Shown: positions 26,336 to 38,302 of the stretch, piece after piece
How positions within the stretch are numbered: position 1 is the stretch's first letter
How the letters are laid out: every line of letters begins with the position of its first letter
DNA from: Haematococcus lacustris
Taxonomy: Eukaryota; Chlorophyta; Chlorophyceae; Chlamydomonadales; Haematococcaceae
DNA: 64,000 nucleotides
Assembly (NCBI GenBank): GCA_030144725.1
Contig: JASKMD010000026.1
Location: 12,639,407-12,703,406 of the forward strand
Direction: 5' to 3'
The notes under the pieces: model-generated
Told to the model about the DNA's origin: nothing
The model's database searches: none
Seen by the model: only the letters and a program-made list of their open reading frames with translations
Translations under genes and position numbers: made by a program

Positions 26336-27512
26336 GCCCCGCCCCGCCCCGCCCCGCCCCGCCCCGCCCCGCCCCGCCCCGCCCCGCCCCGCCCCGCCCC
26401 GCCCCGCCCCGCCCCGCCCCGCCCCGCCCCGCCCCGCCCCGCCCCGCCCCGCCCCGCCCCGCCCCGCCCCGCCCCGCCCCGCCCCGCCCCGCCCCGCCCC
26501 GCCCCGCCCCGCCCCGCCCCGCCCCGCCCCGCCCCGCCCCGCCCCGCCCCGCCCCGCCCCGCCCCGCCCCGCCCCGCCCCGCCCCGCCCCGCCCCGCCCC
26601 GCCCCGCCCCGCCCCGCCCCGCCCCGCCCCGCCCCGCCCCGCCCCGCCCCGCCCCGCCCCGCCCCGCCCCGCCCCGCCCCGCCCCGCCCCGCCCCGCCCC
26701 GCCCCGCCCCGCCCCGCCCCGCCCCGCCCCGCCCCGCCCCGCCCCGCCCCGCCCCGCCCCGCCCCGCCCCGCCCCGCCCCGCCCCGCCCCGCCCCGCCCC
26801 GCCCCGCCCCGCCCCGCCCCGCCCCGCCCCGCCCCGCCCCGCCCCGCCCCGCCCCGCCCCGCCCCGCCCCGCCCCGCCCCGCCCCGCCCCGCCCCGCCCC
26901 GCCCCGCCCCGCCCCGCCCCGCCCCGCCCCGCCCCGCCCCGCCCCGCCCCGCCCCGCCCCGCCCCGCCCCGCCCCGCCCCGCCCCGCCCCGCCCCGCCCC
27001 GCCCCGCCCCGCCCCGCCCCGCCCCGCCCCGCCCCGCCCCGCCCCGCCCCGCCCCGCCCCGCCCCGCCCCGCCCCGCCCCGCCCCGCCCCGCCCCGCCCC
27101 GCCCCGCCCCGCCCCGCCCCGCCCCGCCCCGCCCCGCCCCGCCCCGCCCCGCCCCGCCCCGCCCCGCCCCGCCCCGCCCCGCCCCGCCCCGCCCCGCCCC
27201 GCCCCGCCCCGCCCCGCCCCGCCCCGCCCCGCCCCGCCCCGCCCCGCCCCGCCCCGCCCCGCCCCGCCCCGCCCCGCCCCGCCCCGCCCCGCCCCGCCCC
27301 GCCCCGCCCCGCCCCGCCCCGCCCCGCCCCGCCCCGCCCCGCCCCGCCCCGCCCCGCCCCGCCCCGCCCCGCCCCGCCCCGCCCCGCCCCGCCCCGCCCC
27401 GCCCCCGCCCCGCCCGCCCGCCCCGCCCCGCCCCGCCCCGCCCCGCCCCGCCCCGCCCCGCCCCGCCCCGCCCCCGCCCCGCCCCGCCCCGCCCCGCCCC
27501 GCCCCGCCCCGC
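26336..27512. repeat. (GCCCC)n satellite, about 235 units
   Basis: Perfect GCCCC units from 26336 to 27400, then two short irregular stretches (27401-27420, about 27470) and more units to 27512. The complementary strand is G4-rich. The left arm of the inverted duplication stops within 5 bases of this array. Confidence 0.97.
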
Positions 27513-27826
27513 AGAAGAGGAGAGCTTCCGGCAGATGAGCGGAGGCGCATAGCTTCTGGCAGAAGAGGAGGTCGGGAGTTTTTGGCCATCCTTCTTTTCC
27601 ACAAGTGTGAGGGTAGGCCGTGGATGGCTAACAGGTTCGCATCTTCCACAATGTATACCCTGGCAGACCTGTCTCGCTTATCTGACATCCTTTCTGCTAC
27701 AAATCCACTGGAACAAAATATGACCTCCATCTTCCAATAAGGGCTACGTAGATACATGTCCCTGCAACTGATCCTCGACCGACACGGGTCATTCAACCTG
27801 GCAGCCCCATGCCCCTCGTCACACAT
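27513..27826 (-). CDS. Unidentified ORF fragment running into the GCCCC array
   Basis: A minus-strand frame with mixed composition (for example YLRSPYWKMEVIFCSSGF and ARVYIVEDANLLAIHGLPSH) before it becomes meaningless in the satellite. It could be the remnant of a gene or element ORF cut by the array. No family is recognised. Confidence 0.25.
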
Positions 27827-29016
27827 GCCCCTCCGATCGTATGTACTCTATCACAGCTTGCGTCCGCGCCAATCATGTAAGATGCAAACCCAACATTTTG
27901 TGCTCTGGGCGTATGAATTAACATCGGTTAGGCACTCCACGACAACGTCTCCGATGCCATGTTATAGTGTCACTGGAGTGGCCCGGCAGTAACACAGCAG
28001 CGGCGGAAACATGGCCCTGGTGAGGCTCGCAGCCTGTATATGATTACAACTCACTGGTGTAGCATGAGGGCTGTAGGGTTCAGGAGTTGGGGAAGCAAGA
28101 CAGGGGAATCAAGACAGGGGAAGCCAGGCTAGGAGGATGGCAGCATGCCTGCAGGTGCCTCCTAATGGCACGAATCCTATGCCAAGAGAGGAGTCAATGA
28201 GACAACGCCACGTTATGGCTGCATATGCCGAAGCTGCTGCTGTCTATCTAGTGAAGCGCTCCAGATATGTACCTCGCAAGGGTCGGTGGGACGAAAGTGA
28301 GCCGGCCCTGACCACTGTCAGTTGCTGTCACCTGTGCACATGCGTGACTGCTTTCTGCCTGCTCATGCTGTATACGTTGTTGCTCAGTCAGGGGGTGCAC
28401 GCACTTCTTTGGTGCATGCAGTGAAGCTATGGCAGCTGGGATACAAACAGGTGCGGACATGGCTGGATCATTGCAGGGCCTCATGTACCTTTACCAGGGT
28501 TCAGCCCCATGCAACCAACACTGTCTCCTGGGGCTTACTGTGCTAGGGTGTTGCTAGGGTTGCTAGGGCTGTGTGCCTTGTAATGAGTAGGATGACGGCG
28601 ATGATGACATACCAGCCTATGCTTGATCCCTCTGGCGGGAAGTAGCTAGAGTTCGTCTGCTGAACATGCCAAGTGGTAAGTAGACCTGACTGAAGTACCA
28701 CTGTGCCAACAGCTGCTGGGCCCCACACCACTGGTCTTACAACCACTTCCATGTCAACATCCCTCTTCTCTTAGACACAAGCACAGGCTACCAGCACATC
28801 CCAGGGGGTTTGAACTCACCCCACTGCCTTGCATGGCATCTCGAGCGCAACATTTGCCTGGCTGCCGTGGAGTCCAAGCTCTGCAGCCAGGCCCTGGCTC
28901 ACCTGGGCACACCCCGCCTGGGTGGTGCCAGCCACGCATCTCAAGTGCCACGCCTCCCCGACAGGCACGATGTTGGTGCTGGACCTGGCACGTCCCTCAT
29001 CCACCAACCGCTTTCC
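27827..29016. other. Region upstream of the permease gene
   Basis: Mostly non-coding. A 95-codon plus-strand stretch at 28137-28424 and short CTAGGGTTG repeats near 28545-28570 are present. Unrecognised 5' exons of the permease may lie in 28810-29016. Confidence 0.35.
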
Positions 29017-31562
29017 ATGCAGGAGCTGCAGCGCACCTTCTCCATGCTCACCAACGCATGCTGTGCCGCGGCCACCATGTCCATATGGGTTGCTACTGAC
29101 TCCTACGCGACTCAGGGTCTGGCCTATGGCGGGCCTGTCGTGGTGAGTCAGGCCTCATGCCCTGTGTTTAGGATTGGGCCCCCTCTGGCCTGAGCTGGCC
29201 AGGCAAGCTGTCACGCAAGGCTAGTGGCCACTCAGTAGTAAGGGCACACCATGCCTAGTCAAGTAGCCGATCTCGCGACCTTGTGTTAGCATGACTAACA
29301 CAGAGCCTAATAAGGCCCTGCGCGCATGCGCAGCCCCGCTTTGTCGCTAGGCATGTTGGCCGCAGCATTAGCTCTGCCATCATCAGGCCACATCCTGTCA
29401 CATGAGGTCACGGTGCATGCTGCATGCAAGCACTCCTGTGGTATTTCCAGGACTGCAGCACAGGGTCGCCAGGAGGGGGTCACCAGCACTCTGCACTGCT
29501 TTTGCTGGCGCATGTGAGTTTGTGCAGGTGATCTGGGGCTGGGTGTTGGTCAGTTGCTTCTCCGTGGCTATTGCACTGTGCATGGCAGAGCTGGTGTCGG
29601 CCTTCCCCACCTCAGGTGAGTGGCTGCGAGGTGAGACCTCAGGAGCTGTCGCAGCATGCTGGCTGATCCAGGGGTTGAGGCACTGGGCTCAGCACTGGGC
29701 TCAGCTGCAAGGGCTGCAAGGGCTTAGCTGCAAGGGCTTAGCTGCAAGGGCTTAGCTGCAAGGGCTTAGCTGCAAGGGCTTAGCTGCAAGGGCTTAGCTG
29801 CAAGGGCTTAGCTGCAAGGGCTTAGCTGCAAGGGCTTAGCTGCAAGGGCTTAGCTGCAAGGGCCAGCCTACCCCAGCACCTGGATGCTGGCTGAGCTCAT
29901 GGGGGCTGCTGTTTCATTCAGGCGGAATGTACTACTGGAGCTTCATGCTGGCTCCCCGCAAGCACCGCCTGCTGGCTTGCTGGCTGACTGGGTGGATGAA
30001 CCTGCTGGGCCAGGTGGGTGGGTGTGCAGGGGTGTGCAGTCCAGTGCAGTTGTGTAAGGTACTGGGCAGAGTAGAAGGAAACAAACCACCGTGTTGCTGA
30101 TTCCCTTCCCCACCCTCCCTTAGAGCTAGGAGAAAAACACGGATCCTGAGCCGCAGGATCGACTGTTCACTGTTTCCTGGCGACCAAAGTACAGCAAAAG
30201 TTACTTGTGGACATGAGCTTGTGCATAGCATGTGCGGGCATGGAGTAAGGGAGGAGTGTGGGGTTAGGTATTTCCCTCCCTGCTTTCCCATCCTCTCAAG
30301 TGAGCAGTGCTGGGGGCTATGGCTGGCCCAGACAGTTAATGCAGGTATACAAAGATGTGCCTGCAGGTTGCAAACACTGCATCGCTGGAGCTTGGCCTGA
30401 CCAAGTTCGTGGTGAACACGCTTGTGATGCTGCACACTGTGGGGCCAGGCGGTAGGGTGCTCCAGAGCCTAGGACGCTCACCCTCAACAATCAAGCAACA
30501 TGATGTAACACGCTATGGCTGACTAATGACTTGTGCCTGCCCTATGGTATAAGCACAAGGGCTCCAGGCTCAACCACAGCGCTGTAATGTGTGTGATTGC
30601 CTGCAGTGCCTGTGTCCATCCCAGCTCCTTCGTTGCTATGTTGTGGGGGCCTGAGTAGGCTTAGGGGCTAGGATCAGACTGCATCGCCTGTGTCGCCTGC
30701 GTCGCCTGCATTGCCTATGGCGAGTTTGATAAGGGCCTGCAGCACCACGCTGTGTGGTGTATGCCACCTGCAGAGCAGCCAGGCTACCAGGCCACTCCCT
30801 ATCAGGCCATGGCTGTCTTGGCTGCGTTGCTGATACTCCATGCGGCGCTGAACAGCATGGGCCATGGCGTCACCCGGGTCATGCTGGTGTTCAGCGGGTT
30901 GTGGAACGTTGTAGCCACGCTGGGCTTTTGCGCCATGCTGGTGGGGGTGGCTCCCACTCACCAGACGGCTTCCTTTGCTCTGACCAAGTGGCGGTCAGGC
31001 AGCGAGACAAGCGGCATCTCCTCCTCCCTGTACATCTGCGTGGTGGGATGCCATGAAAGCTCTGCATCTGCCATTCATCTGCCATGCCATGCCAAACCAT
31101 GCCATGCGCCTGTAATGAGCTCTTTACATTTGGACCACACCATGTGGTTGTATCACAACCCAATAGCATCACAGCCCAATAGCATCACAGCGGCGCCATT
31201 GGTGCCAGCCTTACTGGCAGCACCTGCTTTGCCTCATTGTCATTGATGACCTTATTGTTATCATCACTTTGACATGGCGTGATGTACCCAGGGGGGAATG
31301 CCCTGTGCTAATCACAATCAACCACCAAGTGCGGCATGCCATCCATCTGGAACACGTAAAGGACATTAGCGTTTTAATGTTTTTGCCTATTCCTCCTGAC
31401 CGCAGGTGGGCCTGCTAATGAGCCAGGTGGGATGCTGATGACCTGATGGGCTGCGCCGCACTGGCTGGCCCGCACTGGCTGCCCCTGGCTATAACGATCC
31501 TAGGGTGAACGCCCTGATGACGATGATGGCAATGCTGCTGCTGCTGCTGCCGCTGCTGCTGC

Positions 31563-31596
<34 letters not shown>

Positions 31597-31607
31597 GCTG
31601 CTGCCGC

Positions 31608-31654
<47 letters not shown>

Positions 31655-34600
31655 ATGGCTGCATTTTATGTGCTGGCATACCCACCCTGCCGCGTACATG
31701 CCAGATTTACATGCCACACCTGAATGTCAGCTTGATGCCCGTGGCCCTGCCTGTTGCCATCACCAGCAATATCAGCACCATGCTGCCGCCATCAGCACCA
31801 TGGACGCCAAGAGTAGGACCAATGAGTCCACCGCATCATGTTTACGCTGCCTCCATGTAGGCAGCCAGTGCACACTCCCACAGTGGGCCCTAGCATGTTG
31901 CTGCTGATGGTGATGATGGCACCGTGATGCTGATGATGGTGATGATGGCACCGCCATCTGGCTGTATGGTTGCACTGCGCTGCACACACGCAGTGGTCCA
32001 TCATGGGATATGATGCCTGCGTGCATCTAGCCGAGGAGACAGTGGATGTTGGCACCAGTGTCAGCTGGGGCCTCGTGCTCGCTGTGGCTGGCTCTTGCGG
32101 CATGGGCTTGTGCACACTGCTGTGCCTCAATTTCAGCATGCAGTCCCTGGACAACCTGGTCAAGGAGGACTCAGTCACCACTGGCATGGCACAGGTCAGT
32201 GCCCAGATCATGTGTTTCGCACTGAAGAATGCACATGCTGCTGATGGACTACGCAACTGATTTGTGCCATATTCCAAAGAAATGCCAGTGTAGAGTGAAA
32301 CACTGTTACTCCGGTTGCAGTAAGTCATGGGGCTGTGTACCTTGAAATGATGACGATGCACATGACGATGACGATGACGATGACGATGACGCTGCTTGGG
32401 CTGTGCTGTGATTGACCTGCAATCTAAGGGAGGTCAGGAAGCAGGCAGACACCCACACCACTGAGCAAACCTCCCTCCAGGGCCCTTGTGGTGCCTCTCA
32501 CACAAATGCTAGCTTGCCCCCTTGGGCTGCGCTACACTGTGGTCGTCTCTGCTCAATGCACAGCGCCATCAGCATACTGTGCACTACTGACATTCATCGG
32601 CAGGTGGGAGGCCGCAAACTCAATGCAGGTTGACTGTTGCTAATCCACAGTTCTGTCCCTCACTCCCCTACACACACTCCAGCTACCTTGGACTGGGTGT
32701 TGCCTAGCGGCATCATGGGTAGCTGCCTGGGCCATCATTCACCCCTGCAACCTTGACTCCACAAGGGACAAACCCTACAGTATGAACACGGTCCCTTAAT
32801 GTGGAAACCTTGCACCCCCCTTGGCTGCACCTGCCTGAATACAGTTGACCTGGGACGTGTTCAAAGCGCGCTATGGCTATGGTCACGGGAGCATCGCTTC
32901 CATGTCCTCCATTGTACTGGTGGCCATGTTCATGTCCTGCTTGACTGCCATAACCGCCAACAGCAGGTAAGGGATGCTATCGCCACACTTTCATTGCTCG
33001 TCCTGACCATGACAGGAAGCAGACTTTAAGGGCTTCAAGGGACAGTGTCTCCCTTGCAACTCCATTTGATGACTCCATTCGACATTTGGGGTAGAGTGCA
33101 GCAACATAACATGCACATGTCAAGCCATTGTCTTGTAGGAGGTGACGAAAAGTGTTAATCAAGGAGCAGGAAGGCCGTCACCCATATCACAAACCGGTAG
33201 CACAGGTGCTTCTCCTGCACGAGGTTGTGCTTCAACAGGCATAAGGGGCAGTCCATGTGATGGCAGCTGTGTACCAAGGTATGGGCCTAGCTTGAGTCAT
33301 GCAAGTATGGCCATGCTGCTGGTGCAAGCTCACGATAACTTACTTCACACAGTATGGGCTTTGCGGCACGCCGATAAGACTGCATGCATACCCCACATGC
33401 GCCATGTAGCCGGCTGATCAATAAGGTTGAGAGGCAGGGGGCGGGCGGGCGGGCGGGCGGGCGGGCGGGCGGGCGGGCGGGCGGGCGGGCGGGCGGGCGG
33501 GCAGGTGGGTGGGCGAGTCATCACCAGTGAGAGCCCACCACAACCGGCACCTGCAGACACAGGAAAGCACAGCACACTCACATCAAGGCAGGACTTGATG
33601 TACTTGGATGACATTGGCTAAAGAGTCGCATTGTCGCATAATGCACACTGCGACGCGTTGCCAGTGAGCTTGTGGGGATCTCAAGTCTTTCGTCAAGCTT
33701 CGCGGCTTTCTAGCTGCACACTGTGCGGATGCATCAGTGCGCTTGCGTTCCATATTCGGCGACATCTCAGGAACTCGGAGCAAAGTTATCGACGCGGAGT
33801 GTCCGTGCCAGGGCTCAGGGTTGTGCATCAGGTTCCCATCCAACCGCAGTGCGGCCAATCATTCACCGGTCGTAGGAAACTGGGGGGAAAGTGAGGTCGA
33901 CGTGGATTGACATGGATTAGAGCATGTACCAATAGCAACAATTACCAGTTGGAGCAGTTGTGTAGGGGTGTGGGCATGCAGGGAGGGTTTGCTAGACGCA
34001 AGGCAGTGTTGGGTGAAGAGTCAAGCAAGAGCAGGCTTGCTGCTCAATACAGATGGGCTGCAGCAATGGAGGCTGGGCATGTGGATGAGTGGGAGTGGGT
34101 GGGTGGGCTGCAAGGCTCGTTGTGCAGGCTTTGGGAGGCAGCTTGCGCACCCCTCTCCCATGTACACAGGATGGTGTATGCTTTTAGCCGGGACGGCGCC
34201 ATGCTGGGGTCACGCTGGTGGCGGCAGCTGTCTGCCAGGGGTCAGCAGCCGGTAGCGGGCGCTTGGCTCATGGCGCTGCTGTCCTTCTTCCTTGGACTCC
34301 CAGGCGTGTTCATGCCACAGGTATGTGCCTAGCCTTTGAACTGATGTCTGCACCGTGGGCAGGGTCGCGGCCCTGCATCATCACACACAGGATCACACAG
34401 ATGTGAATGTCACACTTGCCAGTTAAAAAGCCTGCCTGGGGGGCAAATTGGGTTTCAGCATTCAGCGCAGCTGCTACTGCGAAGCTAAGGGTTGGCATGC
34501 TGGTGTGGCATTGGGGGACATGGCAGGAGGAGGCATGGCAGGAGGAGACATGACCGATGGTGGGTATGGATTAATGTGCCTGCAGTATCTCAAGGCTCTG

Positions 34601-36840
34601 TCGGCTGCCTGCGTGGTGGCTCTGACCCTGTCCTATGGCACACCCATCGCGCTGAGCATGTGGCGGGGACCAGAGGGATATGTGCATGGCCCATGGCACC
34701 TGGGTCGCTGGAGCCGCCCCCTGGCCGCTGTCAGTTGCACATGGATCCTTTTCATCTCCATCGTGTTCTGCCTGCCAATGGTGTACCCCATGACCCCTGG
34801 CAACGCCAACTGGGCGCCCCTCATACTGAGCCTGCTCCTAGCCTTTGCTCTCCTTCTATGGTGAGTGAAGTTCAAAGACTGCAGGAAGCCAGGCATTCAT
34901 GTGTTACAGTCACGTCTACAGTGATGCCAGCACTTGTCACCCGGGAGCGCTCATGCCATGTCTGCAGATGTGCTTTTTAAGCATCTTCCTGACTGTCTGC
35001 TTGTGTCATGGCTGACTAACGACTTGTACCTGCCCTATGGTGTCGTATGGTGTCTTCCTTGCTTCCTTGACAGAGCGCCTGCTTGCATTCCTATTGAGGT
35101 GACAGATGTATGATTCGTCTTGCTTGCACTGTTGCACCCGCCTGCCCCGCCCGCCTGCCCGCCCGCCCGCCCCATCACTTCAACAGCCTGACTCTAGTCT
35201 GAGCCGGCTGGAACAAGCCCCCACGCCCTCCACCCTAACTGTCCTTACAAAGACAAGCAACTAAGTTGCGTCACGCAAGGGTCAATGTAGCTCTGGGACA
35301 AAGAGGTGACCTAGCTTTACAACCTTAACCTTAACCTGCCTGTGCCCATGGCTGAGTACCAGCTTCAGTGATGAAAACATGGCATGGCTATGGTGCCACG
35401 ACTTGGGTGTCCTCGCACCTCAGGCACTCTGGCTCAGGTGGCTCCCATGCTCCCCATCAGGACATGAGCTGCTCCTGGAGAATTGCTGTTGTGCCAGCCC
35501 ACCATCCTGCCTGCCGGTACCAGCTCATCCGTTATTCAAGCTGGCAGCATCATGCCACAACACCCTCGACCCTTGCTGGCCCTGACCTGCTCAGGTGGGC
35601 ACCTGGCTTTGGCGGCATCCACTGGTTCAAAGGCCCTGTGCCCAACGTGTCCATGCCCCTCCCTGGCAGTAGCCAAGCAGCACTACACCCCCCAACACCT
35701 CAGGCAGCAGGGGCTGGCCCAGCACCTGGTACACAGGCAGTGACCATGCCAGCATTACCCTCGACGAACAGTCACCCGGCTGGCCCTGGTAGCGGCTCCG
35801 TGGACAGCAAGCTTCGCAAGCGCAATGCCCGGTGCGCGGAGCGCCTGCTGCAGACCTACTCTGGCTTCTCCCCCTCGAGCACTGCAGCCCCACGTCCATC
35901 GTCTCAGCAGTCAACAGAGGGGCGACTGAGCATGGGGAGCCAATCACGCAGGGCCAGCAGCCAGGCATTGGGCCAGCTGGTGCCACACACCGCCCACACT
36001 GCCTGCCCTGCCCCCTCCTGCACACTGCCAAAGGAGCTGGGGCGGCCCCTACCCAGCCACACAGCTGTCACTGCCTCCCTTGCTGGCCACTCCCAACAAG
36101 ATCAGCCTCATGCAGCAGAGCTAGTGGGAGTAGGGGCCAGTCCAGCACCACCCCCTGGTGCCAGCCAAAGGGTGCCCACCGAGCCGCTGCCTATGGCCCA
36201 GCGCTCCTCCACCAGAGCGCATCACAGCTCACGCCCCTCCTCGTCCTTGGCTACCAATCAGGTCAGGGTGCGGATATCAGCCAATGCCCTGGTGGCTGAC
36301 CTTCACCGAGACAGCGGTAGGGAGGGGCAAGCCCCTGCCCTGCAGCCCTGGGTGGCTGTCCCTGCCTTGCGGCTGCGACACAGTCAGCCGGCCAGGGCAC
36401 CACAAAGCAGCTGTGAGGCGGCTGCAGCCGCCTTCGTCCAGCCACAGCCTGCATCTCAAAGGGTGGAGAGCGGGGCTGGAATGCTGGAGCAGCTGCCCCA
36501 CTGGGCCATGGGCAGCAGCAGTGGGCGACTATCATCCCCCATGCCCCAACCCCCACCCAGCCTCCACCCGCCCAGGCGTGGGGTACAGGCCAGCGGTACA
36601 GGCCAGCGGCACCCTGCGCACCCCTCCATTGCCCCCCCGGTGCCTCACTTGCTGACTTCCACCGCCCCTGTCTTCCCTTGCCGCACCCTTGACTGGCAGA
36701 GTGCTTGCCAAACCTGGTCCCTGGGCTGGACCTCGCCATCAGGCAGCCATGAGAGCCAGGAGGGCGACGATGACCAGCTCTCTGCTCTGCTTGGCCTGAT
36801 GGCTGATCCCCTGGGTACCCACTCCTGCCTGCTGCCTTAG
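29017..36840 (+). CDS. BAT1/GABA-permease-like amino-acid transporter (APC superfamily) with long Pro/Ser tail
   Basis: Eleven plus-strand exons can be joined: LQRTFSMLTNACC/YGGPVV (to 29142), IWGWVLVSCFSVAIALCMAE (29528-), GGMYYWSFMLAP (29921-), LGLTKFVVNTLVML (30367-), LILHAALNSMGHG and VAPTHQTASFALTKW (30773-), GLLMSQ (31406-), GYDACVHLAEETVDVG (31992-), TWDVFKARYGYG and SCLTAITANSR (32844-), MVYAFSRDGAML (34167-), YLKALSAACVV and LSYGTPIALSMWRGP (34586-), and APGFGGIHWFKGPV (35589-). The order and the GYDASAH-type and AFSRDGA motifs are those of plant BAT1 bidirectional amino-acid transporters, 12-TM membrane proteins. After the last helix the frame stays open for about 400 Pro/Ser/Gln-rich codons, the second half inside the right duplication arm. 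The start (ATG 29017) is uncertain. Confidence 0.8.
29702..29866. repeat. 14-bp tandem repeat (GGGCTTAGCTGCAA)
   Basis: About eleven near-identical 14-bp units in an intron of the permease gene. Confidence 0.9.
31530..31652. repeat. CTG/CCG trinucleotide repeat
   Basis: Mostly CTG with CCG interruptions, followed by GATGATGATG, in an intron of the permease gene. On the minus strand it reads as poly-Gln or poly-Ala. Confidence 0.9.
33437..33502. repeat. (GGGC)n tetranucleotide repeat
   Basis: About 16 GGGC units between the eighth and ninth permease exons; G-quadruplex prone. Confidence 0.9.
33630..33910 (+). repeat. Diverged dispersed repeat, partner of 8170-8410
   Basis: Same-orientation partner of the copy after Fanzor relic A, sharing GCGCTTGCGTTCCATATTCGG-like and CATCCAACCGCAGTGC-like blocks. 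It lies in a permease intron. Confidence 0.45.
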
Positions 36841-38302
36841 GACCAAACTTTATCCCAGTAGGGCAGCAGCACAGCTGGCAACACAAGGACAGCAGCAGCA
36901 GGAGCCCAGCAGCCAGGCAGCCTCCACCTTCACCCTTGACCGCCCCTCAACAGACCAGCCTGGGTGCACTGCGACCACGCCGCTGACGCTGTAGCTGGCT
37001 TACCCCTAACCCACCTCCCGCTGACAGAACCCAGCTCTGACTCCTAGGCGGGCCTGGGATAACCCTGCTGCCTTACCCAGCTGCATTGTGCCCAGCAGGT
37101 GGGGCTGCGATGCAAGATTTGCCCCCTCCCTCCTCTGGTGCAAGGCGGGTCATACCAATTAAACCTTGGCCACGCTACAGCCACGAGCAGCAATGCAACA
37201 TAGCTGCTAAGGCCGTGCTCATGGTCATCCCACATATGCTGATGCATGCCGTGACTTTGTGGTGAGGGTGCAGATGGCAATTTGGAGCTTGCTTCAGCCT
37301 TGGGTCGTATTCTGCTGCAACAGCTGCAGCCAAGAAGTTGCACATTGAGGTACGGGGGACACAGGGAAGGTTGCACTATGTTAGGAAAAGAATGAGAGTA
37401 GGTGATGGAGAAGGAAAGACTGCAGCACAATGTCTTGGAAAAGGCAGAAGAGCGCCATCAAGCAGAAGCACTGATCGTTGACAGGTAGATGAAGGTCATG
37501 AGGGCACACATGATCCCACAGCACCATGCTGCTCAATGCTGGAGATGGTGGTGTGGTGTGAGCGTCCGATGTATGGCACACAGATGGGGTACCCCAGTGC
37601 TTGCACATGTGAATATGAGGTGGAGGCTGAAGAGCAGTCATGGAGCTGATCACTCACACACCCTCAGTTTGCTCACTAGGTAGTGCTTCAAGCACCGGGT
37701 AACTGACATGTTTTTAAGCGATCTTAATTTGCTCAGTAAGCTGATGGTGCATTTAAGATAGGAGGTTGCAGAGGGATGTCACGTGGTATCTGCGATGTGC
37801 TATGTGCATGGCTGAGCTATGTGCATGGCTATGTGCGTGCCCATGGGCTTACTTCACTTTCAGCACTGCACAGATGCTGAGGCCACCAAGTGCCAGTGCA
37901 CTTTTGGTTGTTTTCTACGAAAGGTCACTGACCTCAATGGTAATGTGACAAAGATGAGCATCACATGGTATGCTGGCATGTACGCATATCTCCTGACAAA
38001 CACGAGCTATGCAATTGCCCTGCTTGGAGGTTGTGGTGGAATTGCGTTGCATGGACGGCTTGCATCTTTGAGAGTTGCTTGCATGTCTGACCTGCAGCGA
38101 ATAGTGTGTTTATGCAGTTTGTACAGTGGATGCTTCTGTTGTTCTCTGTGCAAGGTGCTCCGAACCTGGGCGGATGCACAGAGCACAAGAGTCCACGGAT
38201 TACGTACACCTTTTCTGTGTCAGCACGTGTTGTCCCGCACGTGACGGTGGCCCTGCCAATGGTGTTGCACGGCCCCTATCAATCGAGGTGAATCTACCCT
38301 AG
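36841..38302. other. Spacer between convergent permease and ARIA genes, right arm
   Basis: Also present in the left arm. Contains Pro/His-coding-looking short frames (for example around 37381-37653 minus), conserved between arms only because of the recent duplication. No recognised gene. Confidence 0.4.

Noticed and set aside
21716..27512. CRISPR-like array
   Set aside because: Units are contiguous pentamers without spacers.
26207..27826. Long PPRPA/GRGGA repeat proteins
   Set aside because: Same artefact from the GCCCC array.
31415..31723. Poly-Gln/poly-Ala protein
   Set aside because: A CTG repeat in a permease intron, with no flanking coding signal.
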